A DNA stretch of 22,947 nucleotides from Aestuariivita sp964402685 (GCA_964402685.1 CAYODE010000040.1:1-22947), one strand, 5' to 3'. Counted from the stretch's first letter, positions 1 through 8,202 are shown. Notes: generated by a model not told the origin, from the sequence alone. Numbers and translations are program-made.

Positions 1-25
1 GCGCGACATTCGTCTGCCCAGTCAT
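1..25 (-). CDS. possible 5' end of a downstream gene (partial, cut by window edge)
   Basis: On the minus strand an ATG at 25 is preceded by AGGTGG about six bases upstream and opens a frame that reads MTGQTNVA before the window ends. It lies downstream of the RND permease, about 80 bp past its stop, in the same orientation. Only eight residues are visible, so no function can be assigned. The call rests solely on the ribosome-binding site and the open frame. Confidence 0.25.
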
Positions 26-47
26 CTTCACCACCTTTTCTCACCCA

Positions 48-64
48 GTGCGGTTCTAACGCAC
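48..64 (-). terminator. small inverted repeat downstream of the efflux operon
   Basis: GTGCG and CGCAC form a perfect 5-bp stem around a 7-nt loop, between the RND permease stop and the possible next start codon. There is no T-tract, so it may not be an intrinsic terminator. Confidence 0.2.
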
Positions 65-108
65 CAGGTGTAAAGGCGGGCTTAACGACCTCTGCTTTGA
101 TGAAGGAT

Positions 109-3100
109 CTACTCTGCCGCGTGGCGGATTTGAGTAAGTACCAGAGGCGCGTTCGCATCTTGTGTGTCTTCAGATGCTGTGGCTTTGGGCTTGGTTTTTC
201 GCGCGATCAACGCAAACACTGGTGGTGTGAAATAGAAAGACACGATCGCCGATAACAACACACCTCCGGCGATGGCCACTGCAAATGGGGGCCAAAATCC
301 CCCCCCGCCCAGGATCAAGGGCAGGAAGCCACCAAATGTTGTGATTGTTGTCGACGTGATGTGCCTGCTCGAATTCGTGACGACCCGTGCCATCGCTGCC
401 CGATCGCCGCTCGCTGCGTCCGGATCGGCTTGCAGACCGGTCAAGATAATGATCGCCGCATTGATCGAAACGCCAATCGACCCGATCACGCCAATGATCG
501 CGTTGATCCCAAACGGATACTGCATGACCGCCAGGGACAGCATCGACAAACCAGCGGACAGGCCGCAGACAATCAACGCAACGGCCGTCAATCGGAATGA
601 ATTGAACGTCAGCGCAATGGTCGCGATGGTCAACGTCACGATAATCCCGATCGAAGCCAAGAGGTTACCGACGGTATTGGATCGCGCGTCAGAATCTCCG
701 CCCAGTTCGATCCGATATCCTTGCGGTAACACAAATCCGCGCTCGTCCAGACCGGCCAAAACCATTTGCAGAGCTTCTTCAGGCAGGACGTCGGCAACGA
801 TGAAACCTTGAACGGTATTCATCCGCTCGCCATTGCGTCGCGTGATCACGCTTTCTGCAGGTTCAATTTCGGGATCTGCGAGCTCGGACAAAGGTACGGC
901 AGGAAAGATTCCCTGCGCGGCCAAAGCCGGCCCGTTGGGCAGCACGATCGGCAGGTCCGAGATCGTGGCCAGATCTCCACGAACATTGTCGGTTAACCGG
1001 ACACGGACGGGAAGCTGCTCTGTCCCTTCGACGAGGGAACCGCCCGTGACACCAACTAGTCCTGCCTGCAGTTGCGCGGCAATATCGGTGACGTCAAACC
1101 CCAGAATACGCGCCTGATCCTCATCGATCTGATAGCGCACTTGCGGGGCGCCACCGGACACCCCAGCCCGCGCCTGCGTAACCAGATCCAGATCGGCCAT
1201 GATCGCGCGGGCCTCATCGCCCAGCTGGCGCAATTCTGCCAGGTCTTGTCCGACGATGCGGATTTCAACAGGTGCGTCTACTGGCGGGCCTTGCACAAGG
1301 CCTCGCACAATAATCCGCGCTTCGGGGAAGTCACGATCAAGCTGTGCCTGAAGCTCCGGTACCAGTCGTGCAGACGCTTCGGGGGAGGCTGAGTTAATGA
1401 AGGCCTGCGCATAGCCCGGCTCACGCGAGCGGCCTCCGGTGATATTGTAATAGAACGCAGGTCCGGACTGCCCGATCGACCAATACACCGATCGGATGTC
1501 GTCGTTTTCGCCCAAAAGCGTATCTATTTCCCGCGCGACGCCAGCGGTTTCAGTGATCGACGTGCCCGGAGCCATTTCAACCTCAAGGTAGAATTGGTCA
1601 CGCTCCACACCTGGGAAAAACTGTGCCGTGAGTGTTGGGAAAGCGGCAAAGCCGAGTGCAGGCAGGATCAGCGAAAGGGCAATGGCACGCAGCGGATTTT
1701 CAACTGCCAGGCGCACCGAGCGCTCAAACAATCGTCCCATCCATGGGATACTGATACCGCGGCTGAGGAATGTGCCGCGATCGCCTTGTGGCAGGAACCG
1801 ACCAGCCAGAGCTGGTGTCACGGTCAAAGCCACAAAGAGCGACCAGAACAGCATCAGAACCACGGCGATCGCAATTGACCCCACGAAATCTCCTGCTGGT
1901 CCAGGCAACAGAATCATTGGGGTGAAGGACAACGCGGTGGTCACAGTCGACGCCAGCAAAGGTGCCGCTAGGCGTTTGACCGCATCGCCAACTGCTTGCA
2001 CGCGTTCCATCCCGCGCACAAGCCTTTGCCGGATTTCATCCGACATCACGATGGCCGCATCGACCAACAGACCCAGCGCCACGATCAGGCCTGTGACCGA
2101 CATCTGATGGATCGGCAGACCGATGAAATTCATCGTGGCCAACGTGGCCAGTGACACGACTGGCAGAACCAGCGCAACGATGGCGGCGGCCCGAACGCCA
2201 AGCGTAATGAACAAGACCGCAACAACCAGCGAAACGCCGATCGCCATGTTGGTCCCGACTTCGGCCAACCGGTCCGCCGTGTAGGTGCTTTGATCGAACA
2301 TCAAAGTTTCGGTCAGTCCCACAGGTACAGCATCTGAACCGGTCGCGAGTTCCTCACGGACAAACCCCATCCATCTGTCGATCTGCACACCGTCCTGCGC
2401 GAGGACACCGACCAGAATAGCCGGTCGCCCATTGGCCATGGCAAATTCTTCGCCCGGCGCGCGGGGCCCGCGTGTGATGGTGGCAATGTCACCCAATCGA
2501 AGTGATGCACCCTGATTGGTTTCACGCAGAACCACTTGCTGCAGCCGATCCAGTGCTTCGATTTCGCCAGATATGTTGATGGTCAGATCGTTGTCACTGC
2601 CTTGAAGACGACCTGCCTGTACTTTGCCGTCCGCATCGCGAATGCGTGTGGCAATTTCACCTGCAGTCAAACCCAAGGCCGCCGCTTCCGCCGGATCGAC
2701 GGTCACCAGAACCTCTTCCTCGGGTGTTCCGAACAAATCAACGGCGCGCGTTGACGGGATCGACCGCAGCCGTTCCGCTAAAGCTTCAGCATGTCGCGCG
2801 GCAAGTGTCAGAGGGACCGCATCATAATCTACCGTGACCGCGATAACGGCAGAATAGGCCGAAATACCTTCAGCATCGAACTCAGGCGCTTGCACGCCCG
2901 CCGGAAAACGCGACCGCGCATCTTCAACCGCGTCACGCGCCTCCGACCAGACCTGTTCGATCGTGGCTTCGTCCAATGTTTCAAGCAGTTCGACTGACAC
3001 CACAGATACGCCAGAGCGTGAGACCGATGTAATGACATCGACCTCGGCAATCTCGCGCAGTTCTTCTTCGATTTCCGTAGTAACCAGGGCTTCGACCCGT

Positions 3101-3264
3101 GCGGGATCCGCGCCGGGAAAACTGGTTGTGATTGTTGCAAACAAGTTTGTGATAGTCGGATCTTCCTGCCGACCGAGCGACAGGAAAGATGACATACCCG
3201 CTGACACCAGAACCAACAGGATCAGCGCAACCAGCCGTGGTTGCCGGAAAGTGAGCGTTTCCAT
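109..3264 (-). CDS. efflux RND transporter permease subunit (AcrB/MdtB/CusA superfamily)
   Basis: Inner-membrane resistance-nodulation-division pump of 1051 residues, the usual family length. It is expected to export small molecules driven by the proton gradient, as a trimer with the adjacent adaptor. The N-terminal helix is followed by a periplasmic porter region. A membrane block spans about 335-490 and includes the TM4 motif GLLVDAAIVMSDE (398-410). A second porter region follows, then a final membrane block at about 865-1020. TM4 has a single Asp (D402) followed by Ala, as in heavy-metal RND pumps, instead of the Asp pair of AcrB. The TM10 stretch GVSINAAI has Asn935 where AcrB has Lys940. 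Arg967 in the TM11 region is kept. The start is one base after the adaptor stop, and a GGAGG lies six bases upstream inside the adaptor's last codons, so translation is probably coupled. No outer-membrane factor gene is present. The substrate cannot be told. Confidence 0.93.
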   Translation of the reverse strand: METLTFRQPRLVALILLVLVSAGMSSFLSLGRQEDPTITNLFATITTSFPGADPARVEALVTTEIEEELREIAEVDVITSVSRSGVSVVSVELLETLDEATIEQVWSEARDAVEDARSRFPAGVQAPEFDAEGISAYSAVIAVTVDYDAVPLTLAARHAEALAERLRSIPSTRAVDLFGTPEEEVLVTVDPAEAAALGLTAGEIATRIRDADGKVQAGRLQGSDNDLTINISGEIEALDRLQQVVLRETNQGASLRLGDIATITRGPRAPGEEFAMANGRPAILVGVLAQDGVQIDRWMGFVREELATGSDAVPVGLTETLMFDQSTYTADRLAEVGTNMAIGVSLVVAVLFITLGVRAAAIVALVLPVVSLATLATMNFIGLPIHQMSVTGLIVALGLLVDAAIVMSDEIRQRLVRGMERVQAVGDAVKRLAAPLLASTVTTALSFTPMILLPGPAGDFVGSIAIAVVLMLFWSLFVALTVTPALAGRFLPQGDRGTFLSRGISIPWMGRLFERSVRLAVENPLRAIALSLILPALGFAAFPTLTAQFFPGVERDQFYLEVEMAPGTSITETAGVAREIDTLLGENDDIRSVYWSIGQSGPAFYYNITGGRSREPGYAQAFINSASPEASARLVPELQAQLDRDFPEARIIVRGLVQGPPVDAPVEIRIVGQDLAELRQLGDEARAIMADLDLVTQARAGVSGGAPQVRYQIDEDQARILGFDVTDIAAQLQAGLVGVTGGSLVEGTEQLPVRVRLTDNVRGDLATISDLPIVLPNGPALAAQGIFPAVPLSELADPEIEPAESVITRRNGERMNTVQGFIVADVLPEEALQMVLAGLDERGFVLPQGYRIELGGDSDARSNTVGNLLASIGIIVTLTIATIALTFNSFRLTAVALIVCGLSAGLSMLSLAVMQYPFGINAIIGVIGSIGVSINAAIIILTGLQADPDAASGDRAAMARVVTNSSRHITSTTITTFGGFLPLILGGGGFWPPFAVAIAGGVLLSAIVSFYFTPPVFALIARKTKPKATASEDTQDANAPLVLTQIRHAAE

Positions 3265-3265
3265 A

Positions 3266-4405
3266 TCAGCCTCCGGTCATGACGCGAACAGTTTGGCCCG
3301 GCGTCACGCGTTGGGGACCTGTTTCAATCAACTGAGCGTCAGCGTCGAAGGAGCCCCTTACGAACAACTGATCTGTCTCTGCGTGCAGGATCTCAACCGC
3401 GGCGTTTCGTACTGTGTCTTGATCATCAACAACCAGTACCGTCCAGACACTACCGCGCCCTTCTTTGACCGCGTCCATGGGGACCCATGCGCCATTGGCT
3501 TCAATCTGGTCTTTCAGAATGACAGTTGCCGTCCGACCCAAACCCATGCCGGTGACATTTTCGACGGTCAGAATCGCTGTCCGTGTGCGCGTCACAGGAT
3601 CAATATCTGGCCGAATGCTGTCGAGGGTCGCTGCAAAGCGCTGGGTGCCGATCAAAACTTCCGCTTCATTCAATTGATCAAGATCGGTGTCGAGCGGAAC
3701 GCCGACACGCACCTTTGTTGCACTTGCATCCACCAACCGCAAAACCTGCTGGCCGGGTGCCAAAGTTTCGCCACCATCCACTACACGCTCTGCAACATGG
3801 CCCGCGAAGGGTGCGCGGAGCCGCGACTTGCGAACGCGGATTTCGACCGTTGTCAGCGCTGCGTCGGTTTCAGCTATTCGGGCCTGAAGCTCATCCCGAT
3901 TGGCGATGGCCTGGTCCAGCCGTTGCGTGCTGGCAAATCCAGTCTCTTTCAGCTTTTCATTCCGCTCTACCTGGCTTTCGGCAAAGACCAGTTGTGCCGA
4001 CAACGCTTTCCGGCTTGCGAGCAGGCGATTTCGATCAGCCAGAAGCAAATCAGTGTCTAACTGAGCAATTTCTTGGCCTTCTTCGACTGCGTCGCCTTCA
4101 TCGACCAAGATCGTCATCAGTTTGCCGGTAAGCTCGAACGACAAAACTGCTTCTTGGCGGGACTCGATCTGCCCGACAAAACGACGTTCAACCTCGTATC
4201 CGTCCTGTAGAACAATCGGACGGACGGACACCGGAACGATGTCGGCGGCGGCCGGCGGTTGCGCCGCTGTCGCGCGTTGATTCAGCAAATCCAATCCAAA
4301 AACCACGGCAGCTCCCGCCGCACCGACAAACGCTACTGTAACGGTAAGGGTCACTGTTCCACGCAAGATGCGACGGACCAGGCTTGGCTTTTCACGCGAC
4401 GTCAT
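3266..4405 (-). CDS. efflux RND transporter periplasmic adaptor subunit (membrane fusion protein)
   Basis: Periplasmic adaptor (HlyD/AcrA-like) expected to bridge the RND permease to an outer-membrane channel. With the ATG at 4405 it has 379 residues. There is one N-terminal hydrophobic segment at about 17-38, consistent with a membrane anchor. The first biotinyl-lipoyl half-motif (LTGKLMTILVDEGDAVEEGQ) is followed by an alpha-helical hairpin rich in Leu, Ala, Glu and Arg. The second half-motif (LRAPFAGHVAERVVDGGETL) and beta-barrel sequence come next. I chose 4405 because GAGGA sits nine to ten bases upstream. A further in-frame ATG at 4441 would place the start inside the palindromic operator and the likely -10 box, so it is less likely. 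It is the first gene of a two-gene operon, with the permease starting one base after its stop. Regulation is probably by the divergent TetR protein. Confidence 0.92.
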   Translation of the reverse strand: MTSREKPSLVRRILRGTVTLTVTVAFVGAAGAAVVFGLDLLNQRATAAQPPAAADIVPVSVRPIVLQDGYEVERRFVGQIESRQEAVLSFELTGKLMTILVDEGDAVEEGQEIAQLDTDLLLADRNRLLASRKALSAQLVFAESQVERNEKLKETGFASTQRLDQAIANRDELQARIAETDAALTTVEIRVRKSRLRAPFAGHVAERVVDGGETLAPGQQVLRLVDASATKVRVGVPLDTDLDQLNEAEVLIGTQRFAATLDSIRPDIDPVTRTRTAILTVENVTGMGLGRTATVILKDQIEANGAWVPMDAVKEGRGSVWTVLVVDDQDTVRNAAVEILHAETDQLFVRGSFDADAQLIETGPQRVTPGQTVRVMTGG

Positions 4406-4424
4406 GACTACGTATCCTCGAAAA

Positions 4425-4448
4425 GTTAGAGTTCCTAACATATGTTAG
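4425..4448. promoter_or_regulatory. TetR-type operator: overlapping palindromes
   Basis: The stretch contains GTTAG-N5-CTAAC (4425-4439) overlapping a perfect 14-bp palindrome CTAACATATGTTAG (4435-4448). The three alternating half-sites lie between the divergent adaptor and regulator genes. TetR-family repressors bind such palindromes as dimers next to their own gene, so this is the expected site for the protein encoded at 4496-5119. It covers the likely -10 of the efflux promoter, which would explain repression. The symmetry is seen directly; binding is inferred. Confidence 0.65.
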
Positions 4449-4466
4449 TGATGTTCACTTTGACAA
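4437..4466 (-). promoter_or_regulatory. candidate promoter of the efflux operon
   Basis: On the minus strand TTGTCA (4466-4461) and TATGTT (4442-4437) are separated by 18 bp, a sigma70-like arrangement about 30 bp before the adaptor ATG at 4405. The -10 box lies within the palindromic operator. Confidence 0.4.
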
Positions 4467-4495
4467 GGGTTACGTGGAAAGTTTAGGTTCGGATC

Positions 4496-5119
4496 ATGAA
4501 CAAGCAGACAAAAATCGCCAAAAAAACAGGCTACCACCACGGGGACCTTCGCGCACAGCTGGTCGAGGCAACCCGCAGACTTGTGGAAGAAAAGGGGCCA
4601 GACCATTTCTCTGTTGCGGAAGCATGCCGGGAAGCAGGCGTTTCAACAGCGGCACCCTACAAGCATTTCAAAGACAAAGATGAAATGCTGCGTGCCGTTA
4701 TTTGGGAAGGAATGCTCCGGCACCGGGATCAGATGCTTGAAGCCATTGCACCTCTTCCCCATGGATCACCCGACCGCGTGGTTGCCTTGGGCAAAGTTTA
4801 CGTGAATTACGCAAGTACGGAACCTGGCGTGTTCCGTTTATCTTTCGCCTTGTCCGAACGGCATGACGACGACGAGGAGCTCATTGCGTGCGGCCAGTCC
4901 TTGTTCGCGATCGTCATCCAAGCCGTCGCCCAATGCCTTGGTCGTGAAGAGCCGATTGAAGAAGACGTGCAACGCGCCTTTATGCTTTGGAGCTTTGTGC
5001 ACGGGCTGTCCTTCCTGACAATTGATGGGAAGGTCAACAAGGTGAATGTCGAGGTAGATCACGATGCAATGATTGCAGATGTGACAAGGCGCGCTTTGCC
5101 TGAGTGTTTCGCGGCCTGA
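4496..5119 (+). CDS. TetR/AcrR family transcriptional regulator
   Basis: One-component repressor of 207 residues. The N-terminal DNA-binding domain starts with GYHHGDLRAQLVEA (12-25). The helix-turn-helix follows at about 37-58 (FSVAEACREAGVS, then PYKHFKDKDEM), with the Tyr-x-x-Phe usual after the recognition helix. The remainder, about 85-195, resembles the TetR C-terminal 'WHG' ligand-binding domain (YVNYASTEPGVFRLSF). The gene is divergent from the RND adaptor. The 91 bp between the two start codons hold strong palindromes, so it most likely represses the pump and perhaps itself, with relief by a pump substrate. The start has only a weak ribosome-binding site (GGATC directly before the ATG). 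A TTGACA at 4460-4465 could be its -35 box, but no good -10 follows. Spacing to the next gene is 31 bp, so cotranscription with it is possible. Confidence 0.93.
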   Translation: MNKQTKIAKKTGYHHGDLRAQLVEATRRLVEEKGPDHFSVAEACREAGVSTAAPYKHFKDKDEMLRAVIWEGMLRHRDQMLEAIAPLPHGSPDRVVALGKVYVNYASTEPGVFRLSFALSERHDDDEELIACGQSLFAIVIQAVAQCLGREEPIEEDVQRAFMLWSFVHGLSFLTIDGKVNKVNVEVDHDAMIADVTRRALPECFAA

Positions 5120-5127
5120 CTTCAGGC
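5114..5127 (+). terminator. small hairpin over the tetR stop codon
   Basis: GCCTG-ACTT-CAGGC makes a 5-bp GC-rich stem that includes the TGA of the regulator gene. There is no T-run after it, so a terminator role is uncertain; it could also slow ribosomes or stabilise the mRNA end. Confidence 0.2.
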
Positions 5128-5150
5128 ATTGGCGGCCTAAATCTTGCCCA

Positions 5151-6467
5151 ATGACTGATCTGACCTCAAAAGGCCGCCCGGTTTCGGTGCCTGCAACACG
5201 CGCGCGACGGTTGGTGGGACTGGGCGGCATGGCCTCGGGCATTGCTGGCAACATGGCGGCAGAAGGCATCAAGCAATTGGCGTCGGGACAACGCCCGGAT
5301 CTGCGGGACTTGCTGTTAACGCCCCGCAATGCGTCACGAATTGCAGACCAACTGGCCCGGATGCGAGGCGCCGCCATGAAGGTTGGTCAACTGATTTCGA
5401 TGGATGCGGGGGAGATGCTGCCGCCTGAACTCGCTCAGATAATGTCCCGTCTGCGCGCGGATGCGGATTATATGCCTCCAAAACAGCTCAAACAGGTCCT
5501 GAACGCCAATTGGAGCGAGGGCTGGTTGAGACAATTTCAGAAATTCGATGTCCGCCCCATTGCCGCGGCTTCTATTGGCCAAGTGCACCGAGCGCAGACC
5601 CGTGACGGTCGCGACCTGGCGATCAAAGTGCAATACCCCGGAGTCGCCCGCAGCATCGACAGCGATGTTCAAAACGTGGCGGCTTTGATCCGTATGTCAG
5701 GTCTGTTGCCGAAAGGTTTGGATATCGATCCGCTGTTAGAGGAAGCCAAGGCGCAACTGAAAGACGAGGCTGACTATCTACGCGAGCGCGATCAGATTGT
5801 TCAATTTCAGGGTCTATTAAAGGGAAGTGATGGGTTTGTTCTGCCCAAACCGCATGATGATCTGACAACACCACACGTACTGGCAATGACATATCTGGCG
5901 GGTCATCCGATCGAAGCACTTGAAACTGCCCCGCAGGACGTGCGGGACAGCGTCGCGGATCGCTTAATGGATTTGATGTTTCGCGAAGTGTTTGAGTTCG
6001 GCGCGATCCAATCAGATCCTAATTTTGCGAATTATCGATACGATCCCCAATCTGACCGGATTGTACTTTTGGATTTTGGTGCTGCGCGTCCCGTACCGGC
6101 AGATGTTGCAGAAAACTACGCCACCTTGTTCAAAACCGCGAGAGATGGCGGGGATCTGCAAGCGATCGCTATCGCTCTGGGCTTTTTTGCGGCTGACACC
6201 GCTCCTCACCACAAAAAAATGGTGCTGGATATGCTAGACATCGTCTTCGCGCCGCTCAGCCGGGACGGGATTTTCGATTTTGGGGACAAGACTATTGCGC
6301 ACCAACTGAATGAGGCGGGCATGGCGATGGCCGAAGAATCCGATTTTGTACATGTTCCACCAATCGAAACGCTCTTTCTTCAACGTAAATTCGGCGGCTT
6401 GTATCTGCTTTGCTCGCGCCTGCGCGCCCGCGTCAACATCGGTGTGATGGTGGATACCTATCTGTGA
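5151..6467 (+). CDS. ABC1/AarF/UbiB (COQ8/ADCK) family atypical kinase
   Basis: Protein of 438 residues with the hallmarks of the ABC1 kinase-like family, whose members (UbiB, COQ8) support ubiquinone biosynthesis through ATPase activity. Visible motifs: the family-defining KxGQ (K77, G79, Q80, in AMKVGQLISMD); an Ala-rich nucleotide loop AAASIGQVHRA (138-148) in place of the Gly-rich loop; the ATP-anchoring Lys in AIKVQYPG (K159); the ExD in KDEADYLRE; a catalytic-loop equivalent QSDPNFANY (287-295); and the metal-binding DFG at 308-310. All key residues are present, so it should be active. No membrane helices are obvious at the C-terminus, unlike E. coli UbiB, so it is closer to the shorter AarF/COQ8-type members. 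It starts 31 bp after the TetR gene without a clear Shine-Dalgarno. A functional link to the efflux genes is not evident. Confidence 0.9.
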   Translation: MTDLTSKGRPVSVPATRARRLVGLGGMASGIAGNMAAEGIKQLASGQRPDLRDLLLTPRNASRIADQLARMRGAAMKVGQLISMDAGEMLPPELAQIMSRLRADADYMPPKQLKQVLNANWSEGWLRQFQKFDVRPIAAASIGQVHRAQTRDGRDLAIKVQYPGVARSIDSDVQNVAALIRMSGLLPKGLDIDPLLEEAKAQLKDEADYLRERDQIVQFQGLLKGSDGFVLPKPHDDLTTPHVLAMTYLAGHPIEALETAPQDVRDSVADRLMDLMFREVFEFGAIQSDPNFANYRYDPQSDRIVLLDFGAARPVPADVAENYATLFKTARDGGDLQAIAIALGFFAADTAPHHKKMVLDMLDIVFAPLSRDGIFDFGDKTIAHQLNEAGMAMAEESDFVHVPPIETLFLQRKFGGLYLLCSRLRARVNIGVMVDTYL

Positions 6468-6505
6468 GATTTGAACTGTTTGCTCGCAGAATAACCGGAC
6501 TTGTT

Positions 6506-6522
6506 ACACTTGAGTCGAGTGT
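6506..6522. terminator. inverted repeat between convergent genes
   Basis: ACACT and AGTGT flank a 7-nt loop, and inner T-G pairing could lengthen the stem. It sits in the 76-bp gap between the convergent kinase and DUF2793 genes. No clear T-tract follows on either strand, so the call is weak. Confidence 0.3.
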
Positions 6523-6543
6523 TATTGCGTCATGCAACAACGT

Positions 6544-7335
6544 TCAAAACACGTCCTGCCAAATAGTCCCGTCGTGGCACCTCAGTTTCGAAGTTGTGCT
6601 ATCAAAATAAATGTCGCCTGCCGCGGGGTTTGATGGCTCTGATCCTGGTTCAATGCGCAACGCGTCCGAGATATGCGCCGGACGCGCGGCCGACCAAATC
6701 CCGACCCCCATATGGCCTGTCGCCAAATCCCAGGTCATGGCGTTAACCCAATTGGATCCATCCGCGCTCAGCTTGAGGGCCAATTTGTCACCTGTATCCA
6801 AAGCAAAAACCGCGCGCCCGGACCAATTGGTCTGAAAGACGATTTCGGCACTATCTGCCTCGCTGGCTTTATTCAACGTGAGGCGGTGACCTGCGCCTTC
6901 ATGGGTCAACAGCGTTTGTTCCGCTCGTACTGCCAATCTGTTTGTGCTGTCTGCGGTGGTGTTCACGCCAACACTCTCCAGATTGTTGGTATCGATTTCT
7001 GGTGAGACCCATCCGCCGCCTTGTCGAATACGGATTTGAGCACTTCCCGAAAGGATTGCACGCCAGCCCTCTTGCGGTTCAAAGTATCGCCACTGACTAT
7101 CCCACCACAGCGCCAACTTACCCGCCTGATCGCTCCAGGCATCTTGCGGCGATGAGCCCAGCGCGTAAAGCGCCCCGTCGTCCGGCGATTCCGGAGGGGT
7201 AACTGCCTCGAAACTCTGCACGACCAATTGAGTTGCGACATCCAGAATGAGCAACGCATCGTTGTGGGTCACATGTTTCTGCGCTTGCGAGGGTTGGATG
7301 AGGGGTAAGCCAAGGCGAGCGGTTGTGTCAGACAT
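6544..7335 (-). CDS. DUF2793 domain-containing protein
   Basis: Protein of 263 residues. Its first 110 residues match what I know of DUF2793: a TTARLGLPLIQPSQAQKHVT opening, then a segment about what the data show (DGALYALGSSPQDAWSDQ) and GWRAILSGSAQIRIRQGGGWV. The middle is beta-rich and the C-terminus (NPAAGDIYFDSTTSKLRCHD) resembles the tip of phage tail or fibre proteins. DUF2793 is common in Rhodobacterales and its function is not established. There is no signal peptide or membrane segment. The gene stands alone, convergent with the kinase and divergent from the rhamnose operon. The Shine-Dalgarno is poor (AGAAAGA). Its place beside polysaccharide genes suggests a surface role, but that is inference. 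Confidence 0.85.
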   Translation of the reverse strand: MSDTTARLGLPLIQPSQAQKHVTHNDALLILDVATQLVVQSFEAVTPPESPDDGALYALGSSPQDAWSDQAGKLALWWDSQWRYFEPQEGWRAILSGSAQIRIRQGGGWVSPEIDTNNLESVGVNTTADSTNRLAVRAEQTLLTHEGAGHRLTLNKASEADSAEIVFQTNWSGRAVFALDTGDKLALKLSADGSNWVNAMTWDLATGHMGVGIWSAARPAHISDALRIEPGSEPSNPAAGDIYFDSTTSKLRCHDGTIWQDVF

Positions 7336-7641
7336 GAAAGTGGTCTTTCTAGCTGTTTTGGGTCATCCGCAGGGTTGGGTCACAAGGGTGAAGATCAGGT
7401 TGAATGCGCGTACGGTGCCCGGGCCACTCGGTCTATTCGCAAGGGCACGTCCTTCGAAACGCACAGCGTAGACTTCGGTTTTCTAATGAAATTGGGCACA
7501 GATGCCGGCAGCTAAGCCGAAAGGCACAAATTCCTGCCACTTCCTTAGGATCAGACTTGCCCACGCCCACAGGGACGTCGTGACAAACCTGTGTCGTCTT
7601 GCTAGACCACCGCTCAAACAATAAACCGAACGAGTCACTCC
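7336..7641. other. intergenic region between DUF2793 gene and rhamnose operon
   Basis: About 306 bp hold divergent upstream sequences for the two flanking genes. On the minus strand, positions 7482-7363 form a short open frame ending in TGA. Its codons give a protein-like tail (VYAVRFEGRALANRPSG, then FNLIFTLVTQPCG), but it has no ATG and no ribosome-binding site. It may be a gene remnant or chance. No strong terminator is seen. A weak promoter candidate for rfbC lies at 7580-7608. Confidence 0.5.
7580..7608 (+). promoter_or_regulatory. candidate promoter of the rfbCBDA operon
   Basis: GTGACA (7580-7585) and TAGACC (7603-7608) are 17 bp apart, a good -35 with a poor -10, and lie about 35 bp before the rfbC start. 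Confidence 0.25.
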
Positions 7642-8202
7642 TTGCAGATTGAACATACTTCCCTTCCCGGTGTCCTCATTCTGACCCCGGCCCGCCACGG
7701 TGATGCGCGCGGGTTTTTCAGTGAAAGCTGGAATAAGGCACGCCTGGCTGAGCACGGGATCGAGATCGACTTTGTCCAAGACAATCACTCCCTTAGCCGC
7801 GATGCGGGCACGATCCGAGGACTTCATTTCCAAGCGCCCCCACATGCTCAGGCCAAGCTGGTGCGGTGTGGGCGCGGCAGGATCTTTGACGTTGCTGTCG
7901 ACATTAGGCGCGGATCACCCACCTACGGACAGTGGACAGGCACAGAACTCAGCGCGGAAAACGGACGGCAGATGTTGGTGGGAGAAGGTTTTGCGCACGG
8001 GTTTGTCACGCGAGAACCGGACAGCGAAATCATCTACAAATGTTCCGATTATTACGCACCTGAAGCTGATGGCGCGGTACTCTGGGATAGCTGCGGGATC
8101 GATTGGAACATGAACACAACACCTGTTCTTTCCGAGAAGGATGCCAATGCACCTGCGCTGGCAGATTTTGACAGCCCATTTGTTTGGGAGGGCGAACAAT
8201 GA
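7642..8202 (+). CDS. rfbC: dTDP-4-dehydrorhamnose 3,5-epimerase
   Basis: Cytoplasmic cupin enzyme of 186 residues that converts dTDP-4-keto-6-deoxyglucose to dTDP-4-keto-rhamnose, the third step of dTDP-L-rhamnose synthesis. It has the family hallmarks: HGDARGFFSESW (19-30), FVQDNHS (44-50), TIRGLHFQ (57-64) with the catalytic base His62, GEGFAHGF (114-121), and the acidic end of the site in YKCSDYY (132-138). The length is normal. The start used here is a TTG (MQIEHTSLPGVL), because no ATG exists between it and conserved sequence. The ribosome-binding site is weak, which may hold expression down. The stop overlaps the ATG of rfbB by four bases (ATGA), so the genes are translationally coupled. 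Confidence 0.95.
   Translation: MQIEHTSLPGVLILTPARHGDARGFFSESWNKARLAEHGIEIDFVQDNHSLSRDAGTIRGLHFQAPPHAQAKLVRCGRGRIFDVAVDIRRGSPTYGQWTGTELSAENGRQMLVGEGFAHGFVTREPDSEIIYKCSDYYAPEADGAVLWDSCGIDWNMNTTPVLSEKDANAPALADFDSPFVWEGEQ

Noticed and set aside
2963..4060. 365-residue plus-strand frame opposite the RND genes
   Set aside because: It lies antisense to the adaptor and permease, whose proteins have clear family motifs. Its own translation is Cys/Ser/Arg-rich without any recognisable domain.
6544..7335. Prophage remnant because of the DUF2793 protein
   Set aside because: No integrase, capsid, portal or lysis gene is nearby; DUF2793 alone is common in Rhodobacterales chromosomes.
8184..8198. TTG start of rfbB, 15 bases upstream
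   Set aside because: GGGAGG is correctly spaced to the ATG at 8199, and the family N-terminus begins at MKLLVTGG.
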